The notes under the pieces were generated by a model, which was not told where the DNA came from, did not search any database, and was given only the letters and a program-made list of their open reading frames with translations. A DNA stretch of 64,000 nucleotides from Pseudoalteromonas peptidolytica. GTDB lineage: Bacteria > Pseudomonadota > Gammaproteobacteria > Enterobacterales > Alteromonadaceae. Where the stretch lies: contig NZ_WEHZ01000001.1 in NCBI RefSeq assembly GCF_012641745.1, positions 1-64,000 of the forward strand, read 5' to 3'. This document shows, one piece after another, positions 1-7,591 of this stretch (position 1 is the first letter of the stretch; every line of letters begins with the position of its first letter). A program made the translations under genes and the position numbers.

Positions 1-111
1 TCAAGACATAGAAGCTTGCATGGAATGATATTAACAGTCTTGGGTGCGCTGATTGCATACAGCCACAAAGAAAAAAAGCCATCAATTTCTATTGATGAAC
101 TGATGGCTTAA
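1..111 (+). CDS. C-terminal end of an IS982-family transposase (cut by window start)
   Basis: The first frame is open from base 1 to a TAA at 109-111 and encodes a 36-residue tail. It begins SRHRSLHGMILTVLGALIAY, matching the conserved IS982-family C-terminus, in which an (E)HSRHRS motif carrying the last DDE acidic residue is followed by a hydrophobic helix ending in AYS/AYC and a KKPS tail. Only the end is visible, so whether the element is intact cannot be judged. The stop is followed at once by a likely terminal inverted repeat (112-124). The family assignment is from memory of the motif. Confidence 0.6.
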   Translation, partial: SRHRSLHGMILTVLGALIAYSHKEKKPSISIDELMA

Positions 112-124
112 ACCGATCTCGGGT
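112..124. repeat. Probable right terminal inverted repeat of the IS982-like element
   Basis: Directly after the transposase stop lies ACCGATCTCGGGT, whose complement starts ACCCGAGATCGG, the kind of end I associate with IS982-type elements of this order. The other end is outside the window. Just beyond it is the right end of repeat family A, so the IS appears to have inserted into a copy of that repeat. Confidence 0.4.
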
Positions 125-150
125 TAATTAAGTAATTAAGCAAATTGGTA
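125..150 (+). repeat. Repeat family A, right-end fragment
   Basis: TTAATTAAG followed by CAAATTGGTA matches the right end of the about 205-bp MITE-like repeat seen complete at 42269-42476. The rest of the copy is absent, which fits truncation by the neighbouring IS. Bases 151-369 upstream of the first lipoprotein show no gene. Confidence 0.45.
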
Positions 151-369
151 TTGGAGGAGTTACAAAACTTTCGAAGAAAACCCAAGAAGTAGTTAAAGGC
201 CCATCTAAGAACCGTAGGTAGGTTTACTGCTAAATGCTATTCCCAGTTAATAAAATTATTTTACCTCCAGCCTAGACAATCCTTGAAGCTTTTCTATATT
301 TAAATCTCAACACATCAAAATGCGCCACCACGCCAATGGGCGCTTGCTAAAAGGGAACAAGGATCCATC

Positions 370-1974
370 ATGATTTCGAACAAAAAATCTTTACTCGCTT
401 TATCTGTAGCGTCAGCTTTAACACTGTCAGGTTGTTTTAGTGATGATGATGACAACAAGGTTGTGGTGGTACCACCAACAGAACCAACAGATCCCGTTGT
501 GGTTGCACCTGAGCTGCCCGATGCACTTGCTTTGGTTGTGAGCGCAAACATAGTGGATGCAGCAACGCAAAGAGTGGTCGACGCTAATGTTCGATTCTTG
601 GAAAACGGTGTCGCATCTCAAAATATCGTTGATGTTGATGGTAATGCCATCTCCATGATTGAGGGGACTGGTGGAAGCTTTGCATTTACAAAAAAAGAGG
701 ATGCAACACTAACAGAGGTAACTGTGAGTGTAACTGCTGACGGTTATATCGGTAAAAGTTTTGTGGTTAACTTAGCGGCAGAAGAAGGCCAAACGGTATT
801 GCCCGTGCAGTTAGCGATCACCTCAAAAAATGCTGATGGTGTATCAGATACTGTGGTTCCAGCAACGATAGGAGATGATGGTTCGTCTTCTGAAGCGATT
901 GTAGCGCAAACTTCAGGTAAAGCAGCCGCTGGGGCTAACATACCCGCAGGGGTTATTTTGCGAGATGCGTCTGGCAACCCTGTTACTGGCCAAGTTTCGG
1001 TCAATGTCAGTGGCGCAGACGCTTCAACCAGTGCTGTTACTGCTATTTTACCTGAAGGGTTGAATGCAAGCGGCGCTGCTAATGTCGAACAAGCAGTTGG
1101 GGTGGCAAACGTGTTAGTGAATAGTGCGACAGGTAGCAAAGTTAAGCAGTTTTCAAACCCAATCACAGTAACGACTTCTATCCCAGCAACAACAACGTTG
1201 AACGGTGTACCAATCAAGACTGGCGATACATTGAGCCTCAAATCTCACAATGAAGATACCGGTGTATGGACTGCAGAGTCTACCCAAGCCACGGTTGGGA
1301 GCTTTAATGCTGAGACCAATACCTATACAGGGTCTTTTCAAACTGATCATCTAACGTTTTTTGCCTTAACCCGAACAACAGCTGCTTGTACCAATGATAT
1401 GGTGGTTAATTTTACTGGAGCTGCCGTGCCTTCTTCAGGCCTCTTAGTAACAGAAACCTCATCGGATGCTAGTGCCAGTGGTTACGCGCCTGGGGGCTCA
1501 AGCTCTTTGAGAATATTAAGTGGTGCGCTTGCGACTCGTTATGGCGTTTCTGCTGAAGCAACAGCGCGAGTCAGGGTATTTGATTTTTCTAATAACATTT
1601 GGTTTGACTCGGTAAGTGAAGTTCCAGTGTGTGGAACGGTGCAGGCTGAGCTTGTTGAACCTGTAACCTATGTTGCTGAAACCTTCAGTCTAACAGCTAC
1701 GTGTAGCAACGATGCTACTGTGTCTGTACCACTCACAGCTTCAGTTGTACGTTACTCTTTACCAGGCTTTTCTGCTAAAACAGCTGTAAATTTAGGTGCC
1801 GGCTCTTATCAGTTTTCTGACATGGTTGAAGGTTCAACATACAACGTGAGCATTAACCCTCGTGTCAATGATACCAATGGCCCCGTCGCTGCTCAAACTA
1901 CGACTATAACTGCAGGAGGTGCAGCAGAGTCATTGAATATCACAATATCTTGCTCTGAGGTAACAGGAGCCTAA
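370..1974 (+). CDS. Predicted outer-membrane lipoprotein, paralogue 1
   Basis: A 534-residue protein of unknown function. Residues 1-22 form a lipoprotein signal with lipobox LSGC, followed by an acidic DDDDN stretch and a Val/Pro-rich linker (about 30-48) that probably spaces the folded part from the membrane. Residues about 50-140 look like a carboxypeptidase-regulatory or Ig-like beta domain (SFAFTKKED, TVSVTADGYIGKSF); the rest is beta-rich with conserved cysteine pairs in the last 150 residues. A purine-rich site AACAAGGA precedes the ATG. The next gene is a close paralogue with the same leader and the same RBS, so this is a tandem duplication. Asp at +2 of the mature protein is absent (Cys-Phe), so outer-membrane sorting is expected. 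The function is not known. Confidence 0.8.
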   Translation: MISNKKSLLALSVASALTLSGCFSDDDDNKVVVVPPTEPTDPVVVAPELPDALALVVSANIVDAATQRVVDANVRFLENGVASQNIVDVDGNAISMIEGTGGSFAFTKKEDATLTEVTVSVTADGYIGKSFVVNLAAEEGQTVLPVQLAITSKNADGVSDTVVPATIGDDGSSSEAIVAQTSGKAAAGANIPAGVILRDASGNPVTGQVSVNVSGADASTSAVTAILPEGLNASGAANVEQAVGVANVLVNSATGSKVKQFSNPITVTTSIPATTTLNGVPIKTGDTLSLKSHNEDTGVWTAESTQATVGSFNAETNTYTGSFQTDHLTFFALTRTTAACTNDMVVNFTGAAVPSSGLLVTETSSDASASGYAPGGSSSLRILSGALATRYGVSAEATARVRVFDFSNNIWFDSVSEVPVCGTVQAELVEPVTYVAETFSLTATCSNDATVSVPLTASVVRYSLPGFSAKTAVNLGAGSYQFSDMVEGSTYNVSINPRVNDTNGPVAAQTTTITAGGAAESLNITISCSEVTGA

Positions 1975-1991
1975 TATTTTATAAAACAAAG

Positions 1992-2023
1992 CAGTAGAGC
2001 TGGCATTTGGATCAGCTCTACTG
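1992..2023. terminator. Hairpin after lipoprotein 1
   Basis: Perfect 11-bp inverted repeat CAGTAGAGCTG / CAGCTCTACTG separated by 10 bases, 17 bases after the stop. There is no T-run on the + side, so it is a weak or rho-assisted terminator, or an mRNA-stabilising hairpin between the two paralogues. Confidence 0.45.
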
Positions 2024-2194
2024 AAAATCTCTTCCACAAGCTGCACCAGTTTTGAAGTAACGGGTGATCAGCGCCATAAAAACCTCATTCCAAAGCTGGA
2101 GAAATTTAAAACCTCTTCTATAGTTTTTATTTGATATTAAAAAAATGCGCTATTGCGCACTCGTGCGCTTTCAAAATCGGAACAAGGATTAATC

Positions 2195-3784
2195 ATGATT
2201 TCAAATAAAAAGTCTATACTAGCTTTATCAGTGGCTTCTGCACTGGTGCTTTCTGGTTGTTTTAGTGATGACGACGATAATGTTGTTGTGCCACCGCCTG
2301 AACCAACGGATCCTGTAGTGGTTCCACCAGAAAGCTCAGATCCGCTTACTCTAGTGATCAGTGCGAACGTGGTGGATAGAGCCTCAAATGATATTGTGCC
2401 AAGCACAATCCGCTTCCTAGAAGGTGGAGCGGTATCAAGCAATATTGTAAATGTAGATGGAAATGCGATAACATCACTGAGTGATGACGAAGGTGCTTTT
2501 GTGTTCACCAAAAAAGATGGCGCTGAATTGAGTGAGGTGACCATTCGGGTGAGTGCTGAAGGTTACTTTAGTAAAGACTTTACTGTAGCACTTGAGACAT
2601 CAGGAGACAGCACCGCTGTCAATACTCTGCTCCCTATCGTTGCCAAAACTGGTGATGATGTGTCTGACACAACTGTAGAAGCGTCAGTAGGTACCGATGG
2701 TACAACCACCAGTGAAATTGTTGCTGAAACAACGGGTAAAGCAGGAGCTAGTGCAAAAATCCCTTCAGGTGTTGTATTACAAGATGCTGACGGTGCAGCT
2801 ATTTCTGGCGCTGTTTCACTTAACGTGAGTGGTGCAGACTCAAATAGCTCAGCAGCAGCCTTAGTCTTGCCTGCAGGCTTAAATGCCGGTAACGACTCTG
2901 GCAACATACTTCAAGCTATTGGAGTATCAAATGTTGTAATGACAGCTGCAAATGGTAAAAAAGTTAAAAAATTCTCAAGCCCAATTACCGTTTCAATGTC
3001 TATACCTGCTGGAAAAAAAGTCAATGGTGTAGAGGTTAAAACTGGTGATATGCTAAACCTCAGATCGCACAATGAGGACACTGGCGTATGGTCTGCTGAA
3101 GAACAAATGGTCACAGTTGGCGAGCTAAATGAGGCCACTAATACCTACAATGGCACCTTTCAAACAGATCACTTAACCTTCTTCGCTGTTACAAGAAATG
3201 AACCTCGCTGTGACGCTGGCGTGATAATCAATACATCCGGTGCATCAGTACCAAACACAGGGTTACTTGTGACTATGCAGTCTTCAGATATGGGGGAGTT
3301 ATTTGCGGTTACACAAGATGGTAACACCACATTGTTGACTGGACCTCAATCGTCGCGAGTTAGAGTATCAGCAACAGCGACGGCGAGCATAAGGGTATTT
3401 GATTTTTCAAACAATACTTGGTTTCAATCAAATGGGGAAATCCCTGTTTGTGGCACGTTTGATACACCGTTGACTAACCCTGTTACATTAGTGAGTGAAA
3501 ACGTCTCGATAACAGCGACTTGTACAAACGATAGCACCGTATCTACACCAGTACCTGCTGCCGTTGTGAGGTATGCTCAGGGTAGTAGCTCAAGAAGAGC
3601 AGCCGGAAATGCGGGGGGAGGCACTTACACACTAAGTGACATGGTTCAAGGGCAAACCTATACCGTGTCAGTTAAACCAAGAATAGCTAATGCGACAGGC
3701 CTTGTAACTGCAACAATTACAGCAGACGGTACAGCTGAAACAATTAATGTGCCGGTGACTTGCTCAGTAGTGACCGGTGCATAG
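2195..3784 (+). CDS. Predicted outer-membrane lipoprotein, paralogue 2
   Basis: A 529-residue paralogue of the gene just upstream, with the same architecture: signal MISNKKS..., lipobox LSGC, DDDDN plus Val/Pro linker, an Ig/carboxypeptidase-regulatory-like beta domain, then shared blocks such as LKSHNEDTGVW (here LRSHNEDTGVW), FQTDHLTFFA and RVFDFSNN.WF. The frame is open to an earlier codon at 2153, but the start at 2195 has the AACAAGGA ribosome-binding site shared with paralogue 1 and begins with the same signal peptide, so I use 2195. It ends just before a strong terminator. The function is not known; the pair probably arose by local duplication and diverged over its whole length. Confidence 0.8.
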   Translation: MISNKKSILALSVASALVLSGCFSDDDDNVVVPPPEPTDPVVVPPESSDPLTLVISANVVDRASNDIVPSTIRFLEGGAVSSNIVNVDGNAITSLSDDEGAFVFTKKDGAELSEVTIRVSAEGYFSKDFTVALETSGDSTAVNTLLPIVAKTGDDVSDTTVEASVGTDGTTTSEIVAETTGKAGASAKIPSGVVLQDADGAAISGAVSLNVSGADSNSSAAALVLPAGLNAGNDSGNILQAIGVSNVVMTAANGKKVKKFSSPITVSMSIPAGKKVNGVEVKTGDMLNLRSHNEDTGVWSAEEQMVTVGELNEATNTYNGTFQTDHLTFFAVTRNEPRCDAGVIINTSGASVPNTGLLVTMQSSDMGELFAVTQDGNTTLLTGPQSSRVRVSATATASIRVFDFSNNTWFQSNGEIPVCGTFDTPLTNPVTLVSENVSITATCTNDSTVSTPVPAAVVRYAQGSSSRRAAGNAGGGTYTLSDMVQGQTYTVSVKPRIANATGLVTATITADGTAETINVPVTCSVVTGA

Positions 3785-3810
3785 AAAATAATGATTAGTC
3801 CAATCATCTA

Positions 3811-3833
3811 AGCCGCGGAGACGCGGCTTTTTT
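3811..3833 (+). terminator. Rho-independent terminator after lipoprotein 2
   Basis: AGCCGCG - GAGA - CGCGGCT stem-loop followed by TTTTTT, 27 bases after the stop codon of the second lipoprotein gene. Confidence 0.85.
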
Positions 3834-3846
3834 CTAGGTAACAGTT

Positions 3847-4045
3847 ATACTAAGTAAGTTTGATACTTATTCAATTTGAAGGAGTAAGCCTGATGCCAAT
3901 TAGGTTAAAGACTTCTAATTATTGAACAATTACATAGTAAGATTTTTGCCTAGCCTACAGGGCGTAGGTACCTCGGTGTGAGCAGGACGCAAAAGCGGTG
4001 TTACAAACAAGGCTTTATCACCTCAAATTAGCAAGCTTAATTAAC
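3847..4045 (+). repeat. Repeat family A, diverged full-length copy
   Basis: Shares with the reference copy (42269-42476) the blocks ATACTTATTCAATTTGAAGGAG, GCCTACAGGGCGTAGGTACC, GAGCAGGACGC and GCGGTGTTA, in the same order, with many substitutions between them. The spacer 3834-4613 has no gene. Confidence 0.6.
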
Positions 4046-4111
4046 CTGAGCTGCGGATAATTAATGCCTCTCTAGCAGCCAGTTTTAGCGCTAACTGCGT
4101 TGAATTCCCTT

Positions 4112-4226
4112 TCAATAGTCAGCTATTGGTGCGTAAATTCACCTTGCCTACAGGATGTAGGTACCTGAACGAGAGCAGGACGTGGGAGCGGTGTTTTCCC
4201 TAAAGCTCTCTGGCTAGACAAGGAAA
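4112..4226 (+). repeat. Repeat family A, core-only copy
   Basis: Contains the central module: CACCTTGCCTACAGGATGTAGG, TACC, GAGAGCAGGACG, GGAGCGGTGTT. The flanks are not recognisable as family A. The module holds a small hairpin (CCTACA..TGTAGG). It follows the diverged copy in tandem. Confidence 0.5.
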
Positions 4227-4613
4227 AAACTAAGTTGTGCTTTGGCAACAATGAGTTGGAACATGCCTTATCCAAACCTTAGATTAATTAAGGTAATTGA
4301 TACTGACCATATCTTAAGGGAGTCGTTTTTTATGTTGCTCGTTTATGTTGAGCGGCGTCAAACCAACTTATTGCAGTAAACCCAATATCATCAAAATCTG
4401 GCTTTATATTAAGAAATAAGGCCAATCTAACGGCCTGCTGACACACTAAATTAGCTGAAGAAAAAGTTGAAATCTTGCAAGAGTAAGCATAAAAGCTGCG
4501 TTATACCTAATTCTTTGCTGAAAAGTGTAATGTCAGGCGTGTGTAATACACGATAAACTCACTCGATCCCTAACGCAGCTTCAGGTTATCTCGCTTTTAT
4601 CCTAAAGCTCAGA

Positions 4614-5009
4614 TCAGCGATATACATCGCTTTTCTCAATAACTTCAATCTCATACCCATCAGGGTCAGTGATAAAAAAGAACTTGGCAACTAGCACATC
4701 TCGATTGTAAAAGTCTTTTATGGCCTTTGGCTGGTAACCAAGCGCCTGAGCTTGCTCAAAGGTGGACTCTAGTTCATCAACAACAAACGCAAGGTGCCCG
4801 TAGCCATTACCATGGATGTATTCTGACTGCATGTCATGGTTCCAAGTCAACTCCAGCTCAAACGAGGTTTGCTCATTACCCAGATAAATAAGGGAAAAGT
4901 TGCTAAAATCTATACGTCGTTTTACAGTCAATGCAAATACGTCGTGATAAAATCGAATTGATTGATCAGCATCTTTTACTCTGATCATGCTATGTATCAT
5001 TTTTGCCAT
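4614..5009 (-). CDS. gloA: Glyoxalase I-like VOC-family protein
   Basis: A 131-residue single VOC-fold subunit, the usual length for bacterial glyoxalase I, which turns the hemithioacetal of methylglyoxal and glutathione into S-lactoylglutathione in the cytoplasm. All four metal ligands expected from E. coli GloA have counterparts: His6 (MIHSMIRV), a Glu in SFELELTW, His in GYGHLAF, and Glu in DGYEIEVIE. The DPDGYEIE signature is typical. It is read divergently from the ribbon-helix-helix gene at 5030, with about 20 bp between starts. The gene symbol is by similarity; other VOC enzymes keep similar ligands. Confidence 0.75.
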   Translation of the reverse strand: MAKMIHSMIRVKDADQSIRFYHDVFALTVKRRIDFSNFSLIYLGNEQTSFELELTWNHDMQSEYIHGNGYGHLAFVVDELESTFEQAQALGYQPKAIKDFYNRDVLVAKFFFITDPDGYEIEVIEKSDVYR

Positions 5010-5029
5010 TTACAACCTTTGGAATGTTT

Positions 5030-5320
5030 ATGTGTGAGCTATACGCTTCAACGGCACCGCATCGATATGAAGTTGATCGGCGCTCTATTCGTATTCAAGG
5101 CGTGGTAACAAGCCTTGCGTTAGAAAACGAAATTTGGTCTGTGTTAGAAATTATCGCAAAACAGGAGCAACTATCACTCGCTGAGTTTATATCTACACTG
5201 TATCAAGAGGCGATAGAACGTCATGGTGAGATTAACAATCTTGCTTCTATGTTACGGGTAACTTGCTTAACTTACCTCGCACATCATAAATTAGCAGGGG
5301 TAGAAAAGGGTAGTAGCTGA
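5030..5320 (+). CDS. Ribbon-helix-helix (RHH_4) domain protein
   Basis: A 96-residue protein matching the RHH_4 family, small DNA-binding-like proteins that usually open with MC.L(Y/F)A. Here the ATG at 5030 gives MCELYAS, followed by R(S/T)(I/V)R..G..TS..LE...W..L..IA and a conserved LASMLRV segment. The frame also allows a TTG at 5003 and an ATG at 5024; 5030 is preferred because it matches the family start, has GGA upstream, and avoids overlap with the divergent glyoxalase gene. The likely role is a small transcriptional regulator; the target is unknown. Confidence 0.65.
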   Translation: MCELYASTAPHRYEVDRRSIRIQGVVTSLALENEIWSVLEIIAKQEQLSLAEFISTLYQEAIERHGEINNLASMLRVTCLTYLAHHKLAGVEKGSS

Positions 5321-5328
5321 GTACTACA

Positions 5329-6006
5329 TTAGTGGCGGTCTAAAAACCTTTGCCAAGTTATGTTCGGATTGATAACTCTAAGCTGAGAGGTGATCTGCTT
5401 TAATATCGCTAATGGCGGGCAGGTTACTATATCGCCATCATCCTTTAATCCAAGCAGGTAATGCAAGCTACTCTTATGACCTTGTTGGATGGCTGATATT
5501 CTTATTTGTTGCTCAAAATTCAAACGAAGGCTACTAATAGCCGTTTTCATTCCTTGTTGATCGACATTGGGTAAGCCGCATTTTTGCAGGTAGCCCTGTC
5601 GCTCTCCTTCTCCTGAAAACCAAATTCTGACTTTTTCACTGTACCTTCCACTTTTGGCCGGTAGATCAAATAAAATACGTTGTTGACCGAGTTTTTTGAC
5701 CTGCGTTAAATATTGCTCGAGTCCACTTTGCCAAAGCGCTGGATGAATAGGTACCACGCGAGGCTGAATTTTACCATGGGTTTTAAAGTGCAATAGGTGA
5801 ACATGGTCTTGTTGAAAAATATCATCAAGGGTGAGCGAGCCAATTTCGTCGCTGTAGGCACCAGTGTAGTAACTCAGTAACGGTAGCCAAAAGTGCCAAT
5901 GTTTGGGCTGTTCCCGTTTTAATTTTTCGTCGGTATAGATGTACCCGTTAAATAGAGTATGAAGTTCCATTGTTGAGAATGCTCGTCTGCCTAAATGAGT
6001 TTTCAT
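5329..6006 (-). CDS. Degenerate tyrosine recombinase-like protein
   Basis: A 225-residue protein resembling the catalytic half of phage-type integrases. The segment YYTGAYSDEIGSLTLDDI (about 46-63) aligns with the family box TGxRxxEIxxLxxxDI, but the catalytic arginine is replaced by Tyr51. KTHGKIQPRVVPIHPAL (75-91) matches the beta-hairpin Lys and the R.VPIHP block. SSLRLNF (158-164) sits where HSLRHTF is expected, so the box-II histidine is Ser while the Arg is kept. A nucleophilic tyrosine is not obvious. The N-terminal core-binding domain is missing. It is probably inactive as a recombinase, or a repurposed DNA-binding protein. No attachment sites were seen. Confidence 0.6.
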   Translation of the reverse strand: MKTHLGRRAFSTMELHTLFNGYIYTDEKLKREQPKHWHFWLPLLSYYTGAYSDEIGSLTLDDIFQQDHVHLLHFKTHGKIQPRVVPIHPALWQSGLEQYLTQVKKLGQQRILFDLPAKSGRYSEKVRIWFSGEGERQGYLQKCGLPNVDQQGMKTAISSLRLNFEQQIRISAIQQGHKSSLHYLLGLKDDGDIVTCPPLAILKQITSQLRVINPNITWQRFLDRH

Positions 6007-6116
6007 ACAATGATCAACACCTTGAGTATTAAGAGCGGTTAGTGTAGCGGGTTTTGTTTTTTTACGGAAGGGTATGATATACCGCGCAGGTCACATAATC
6101 TATGGGCTAATCTAAA

Positions 6117-6275
6117 CTTGAAGTAAGAAGCGAGTTAATCAACTAAAAGGCAGTATCCTAAAAGTATACTACCACTACAACGAGAGGTTGTTGCTTTCTG
6201 TAATGGAAACTACTGCCTTTAAGTTTAATGCAGTAGTATGGATAACAGCTGCTAAAGAGAATGCTGTTATCCATA
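6117..6275 (+). repeat. Repeat family B copy with long hairpins
   Basis: Shares a 32-bp block (6117-6148, AAGAAGCGAGTTAATCAACT within it) and a GGATAACAGC..GCTA.AGAGAA..GTTATC block (6240-6272) with 42135-42263. Two perfect inverted repeats lie inside: AAAGGCAGTA/TACTGCCTTT (6146-6155, 6211-6220) and TATGGATAACAGC/GCTGTTATCCATA (6237-6249, 6263-6275). It is a structured non-coding element downstream of galU; the second hairpin could also terminate the galU transcript. Bases 6007-6342 hold no gene. Confidence 0.5.
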
Positions 6276-6342
6276 AGAGCCATTAGTATAAGTCGCTGCT
6301 AAGTGCGAGGTGTGATAGTCGCTATCCCAGTCTGTGACTTGG

Positions 6343-7221
6343 CTATTGTAATTGCTTTAAAAATTGTGAAAACGCGTCACCTAGCTGTTCATCTCGGATA
6401 GCATATTCAACAATCGCTTTTAAATAACCAAGTTTATCGCCACAGTCGTGCGATCTACCGCTCATATGAAAAGCTTCAACGGTTTCTTGCTCCATCAGCA
6501 TATCAATGGCGTCAGTGAGTTGTATTTCACCGCCAGCCCCCTGTGGTGTCTTTTTAAGGAGCGGCCAAATATTTTTAGAAAGCACATAGCGGCCAACCAC
6601 TGCGAGATTAGAAGGTGCTGTCTCCATATCAGGCTTTTCTACCATGTGCTTAATAGGGCTGCTTTCACCTGGACAAAGCGTTACACCACCAATATCGGCG
6701 ATACCATATTTGCATACGTCTTCTTGGGGAACAGGCTCTAACATGATTTGGCTGGCTTGTGTTTGTGAAAAACGTTGTAGCATTGCAGCTAGATTTTCTT
6801 GGCCTTGATCTGCGGTATATTCATCTAAAATGACATCAGGTAATACAACTACAAAGTCACTATCGCCAACAATGGGTTGTGCGCACAAAACGGCGTGACC
6901 TAGACCTTTTGCTTCACCTTGGCGAACGTGCATAATGGTGACATCTTCAGGGCAAATTGAGCGGACCTCATCGAGTAACTTACGTTTCACACGCTTTTCT
7001 AGCGTAGCTTCTAACTCAAAGCTAGTGTCAAAGTGGTTTTCAATTGCATTTTTAGAAGAGTGGGTTACAAGTACAATTTCTTTTATCCCAGCAGCTACGC
7101 ACTCAGTAACGATATACTGAATAAGCGGCTTATCGACTAAAGGTAGCATTTCTTTAGGAATTGCTTTGGTCATTGGGAGCATTCGGGTACCAAGACCCGC
7201 AACAGGAATTACTGCTTTCAT
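6343..7221 (-). CDS. galU: UTP-glucose-1-phosphate uridylyltransferase
   Basis: 292 residues. It makes UDP-glucose from UTP and glucose-1-phosphate in the cytoplasm, supplying envelope polysaccharide and glycan synthesis. The nucleotide-binding signature is at the N-terminus ([13 protein letters not shown], then [14 protein letters not shown]); other family blocks are [14 protein letters not shown] and the [10 protein letters not shown] region. The frame extends 14 codons upstream to 7263, but MKAVIPVAG at 7221 is the family start and has a GGA element just upstream. It appears monocistronic; the neighbour upstream is the secreted S8 protease, separated by repeat A and a terminator. Confidence 0.95.
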   Translation of the reverse strand: MKAVIPVAGLGTRMLPMTKAIPKEMLPLVDKPLIQYIVTECVAAGIKEIVLVTHSSKNAIENHFDTSFELEATLEKRVKRKLLDEVRSICPEDVTIMHVRQGEAKGLGHAVLCAQPIVGDSDFVVVLPDVILDEYTADQGQENLAAMLQRFSQTQASQIMLEPVPQEDVCKYGIADIGGVTLCPGESSPIKHMVEKPDMETAPSNLAVVGRYVLSKNIWPLLKKTPQGAGGEIQLTDAIDMLMEQETVEAFHMSGRSHDCGDKLGYLKAIVEYAIRDEQLGDAFSQFLKQLQ

Positions 7222-7390
7222 AAAAGTCCATATTTTGACTGATTTCCAAGTTTCATCGGGCATTGTATCTTTCTGTCAAAAAGTTGCAAATTAGAATAAC
7301 TTGATAGTTAGACAGAAGGTGTGAACGCTTGTTTATTTTTTGTTTTTTATTTTTTGTTTTTTTGTATCGAGGGGGAAGTATTGAGCGCTT

Positions 7391-7541
7391 AATGCCAATT
7401 TGCTTAATTAAGTGGTCTATTTTGAGGCGAGAAAATCTTGTCGATAACTCCGCTACCGCGCCTTGCTATCGCTAAGGTACCTACATCCATATAGGCAAGG
7501 CAAAAATTTTGCTATTTAGTTGTTCTAAATGAGACATTTTT
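7391..7541 (-). repeat. Repeat family A, truncated copy (reverse orientation)
   Basis: Contains the reverse complement of the family right end (TGCCAATTTGCTTAATTAAG), the GGTACCTAC central module and the TAGTTGTTCTAAAT block, but lacks the left 50 bp of the reference copy. It lies in the spacer 7264-7545 between galU and the S8 protease terminator; otherwise that spacer is AT-rich and empty. Confidence 0.65.
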
Positions 7542-7544
7542 AAT

Positions 7545-7567
7545 AAAAAAAGCCCCAAGCGGGGCTT
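7545..7567 (-). terminator. Rho-independent terminator of the S8 protease gene
   Basis: On the minus strand: AAAGCCCC - GCTT - GGGGCT followed by a seven-T run, about 25 bases after the stop of the protease gene. Confidence 0.9.
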
Positions 7568-7591
7568 TGATTATCCACTGGAAGAGGATGA

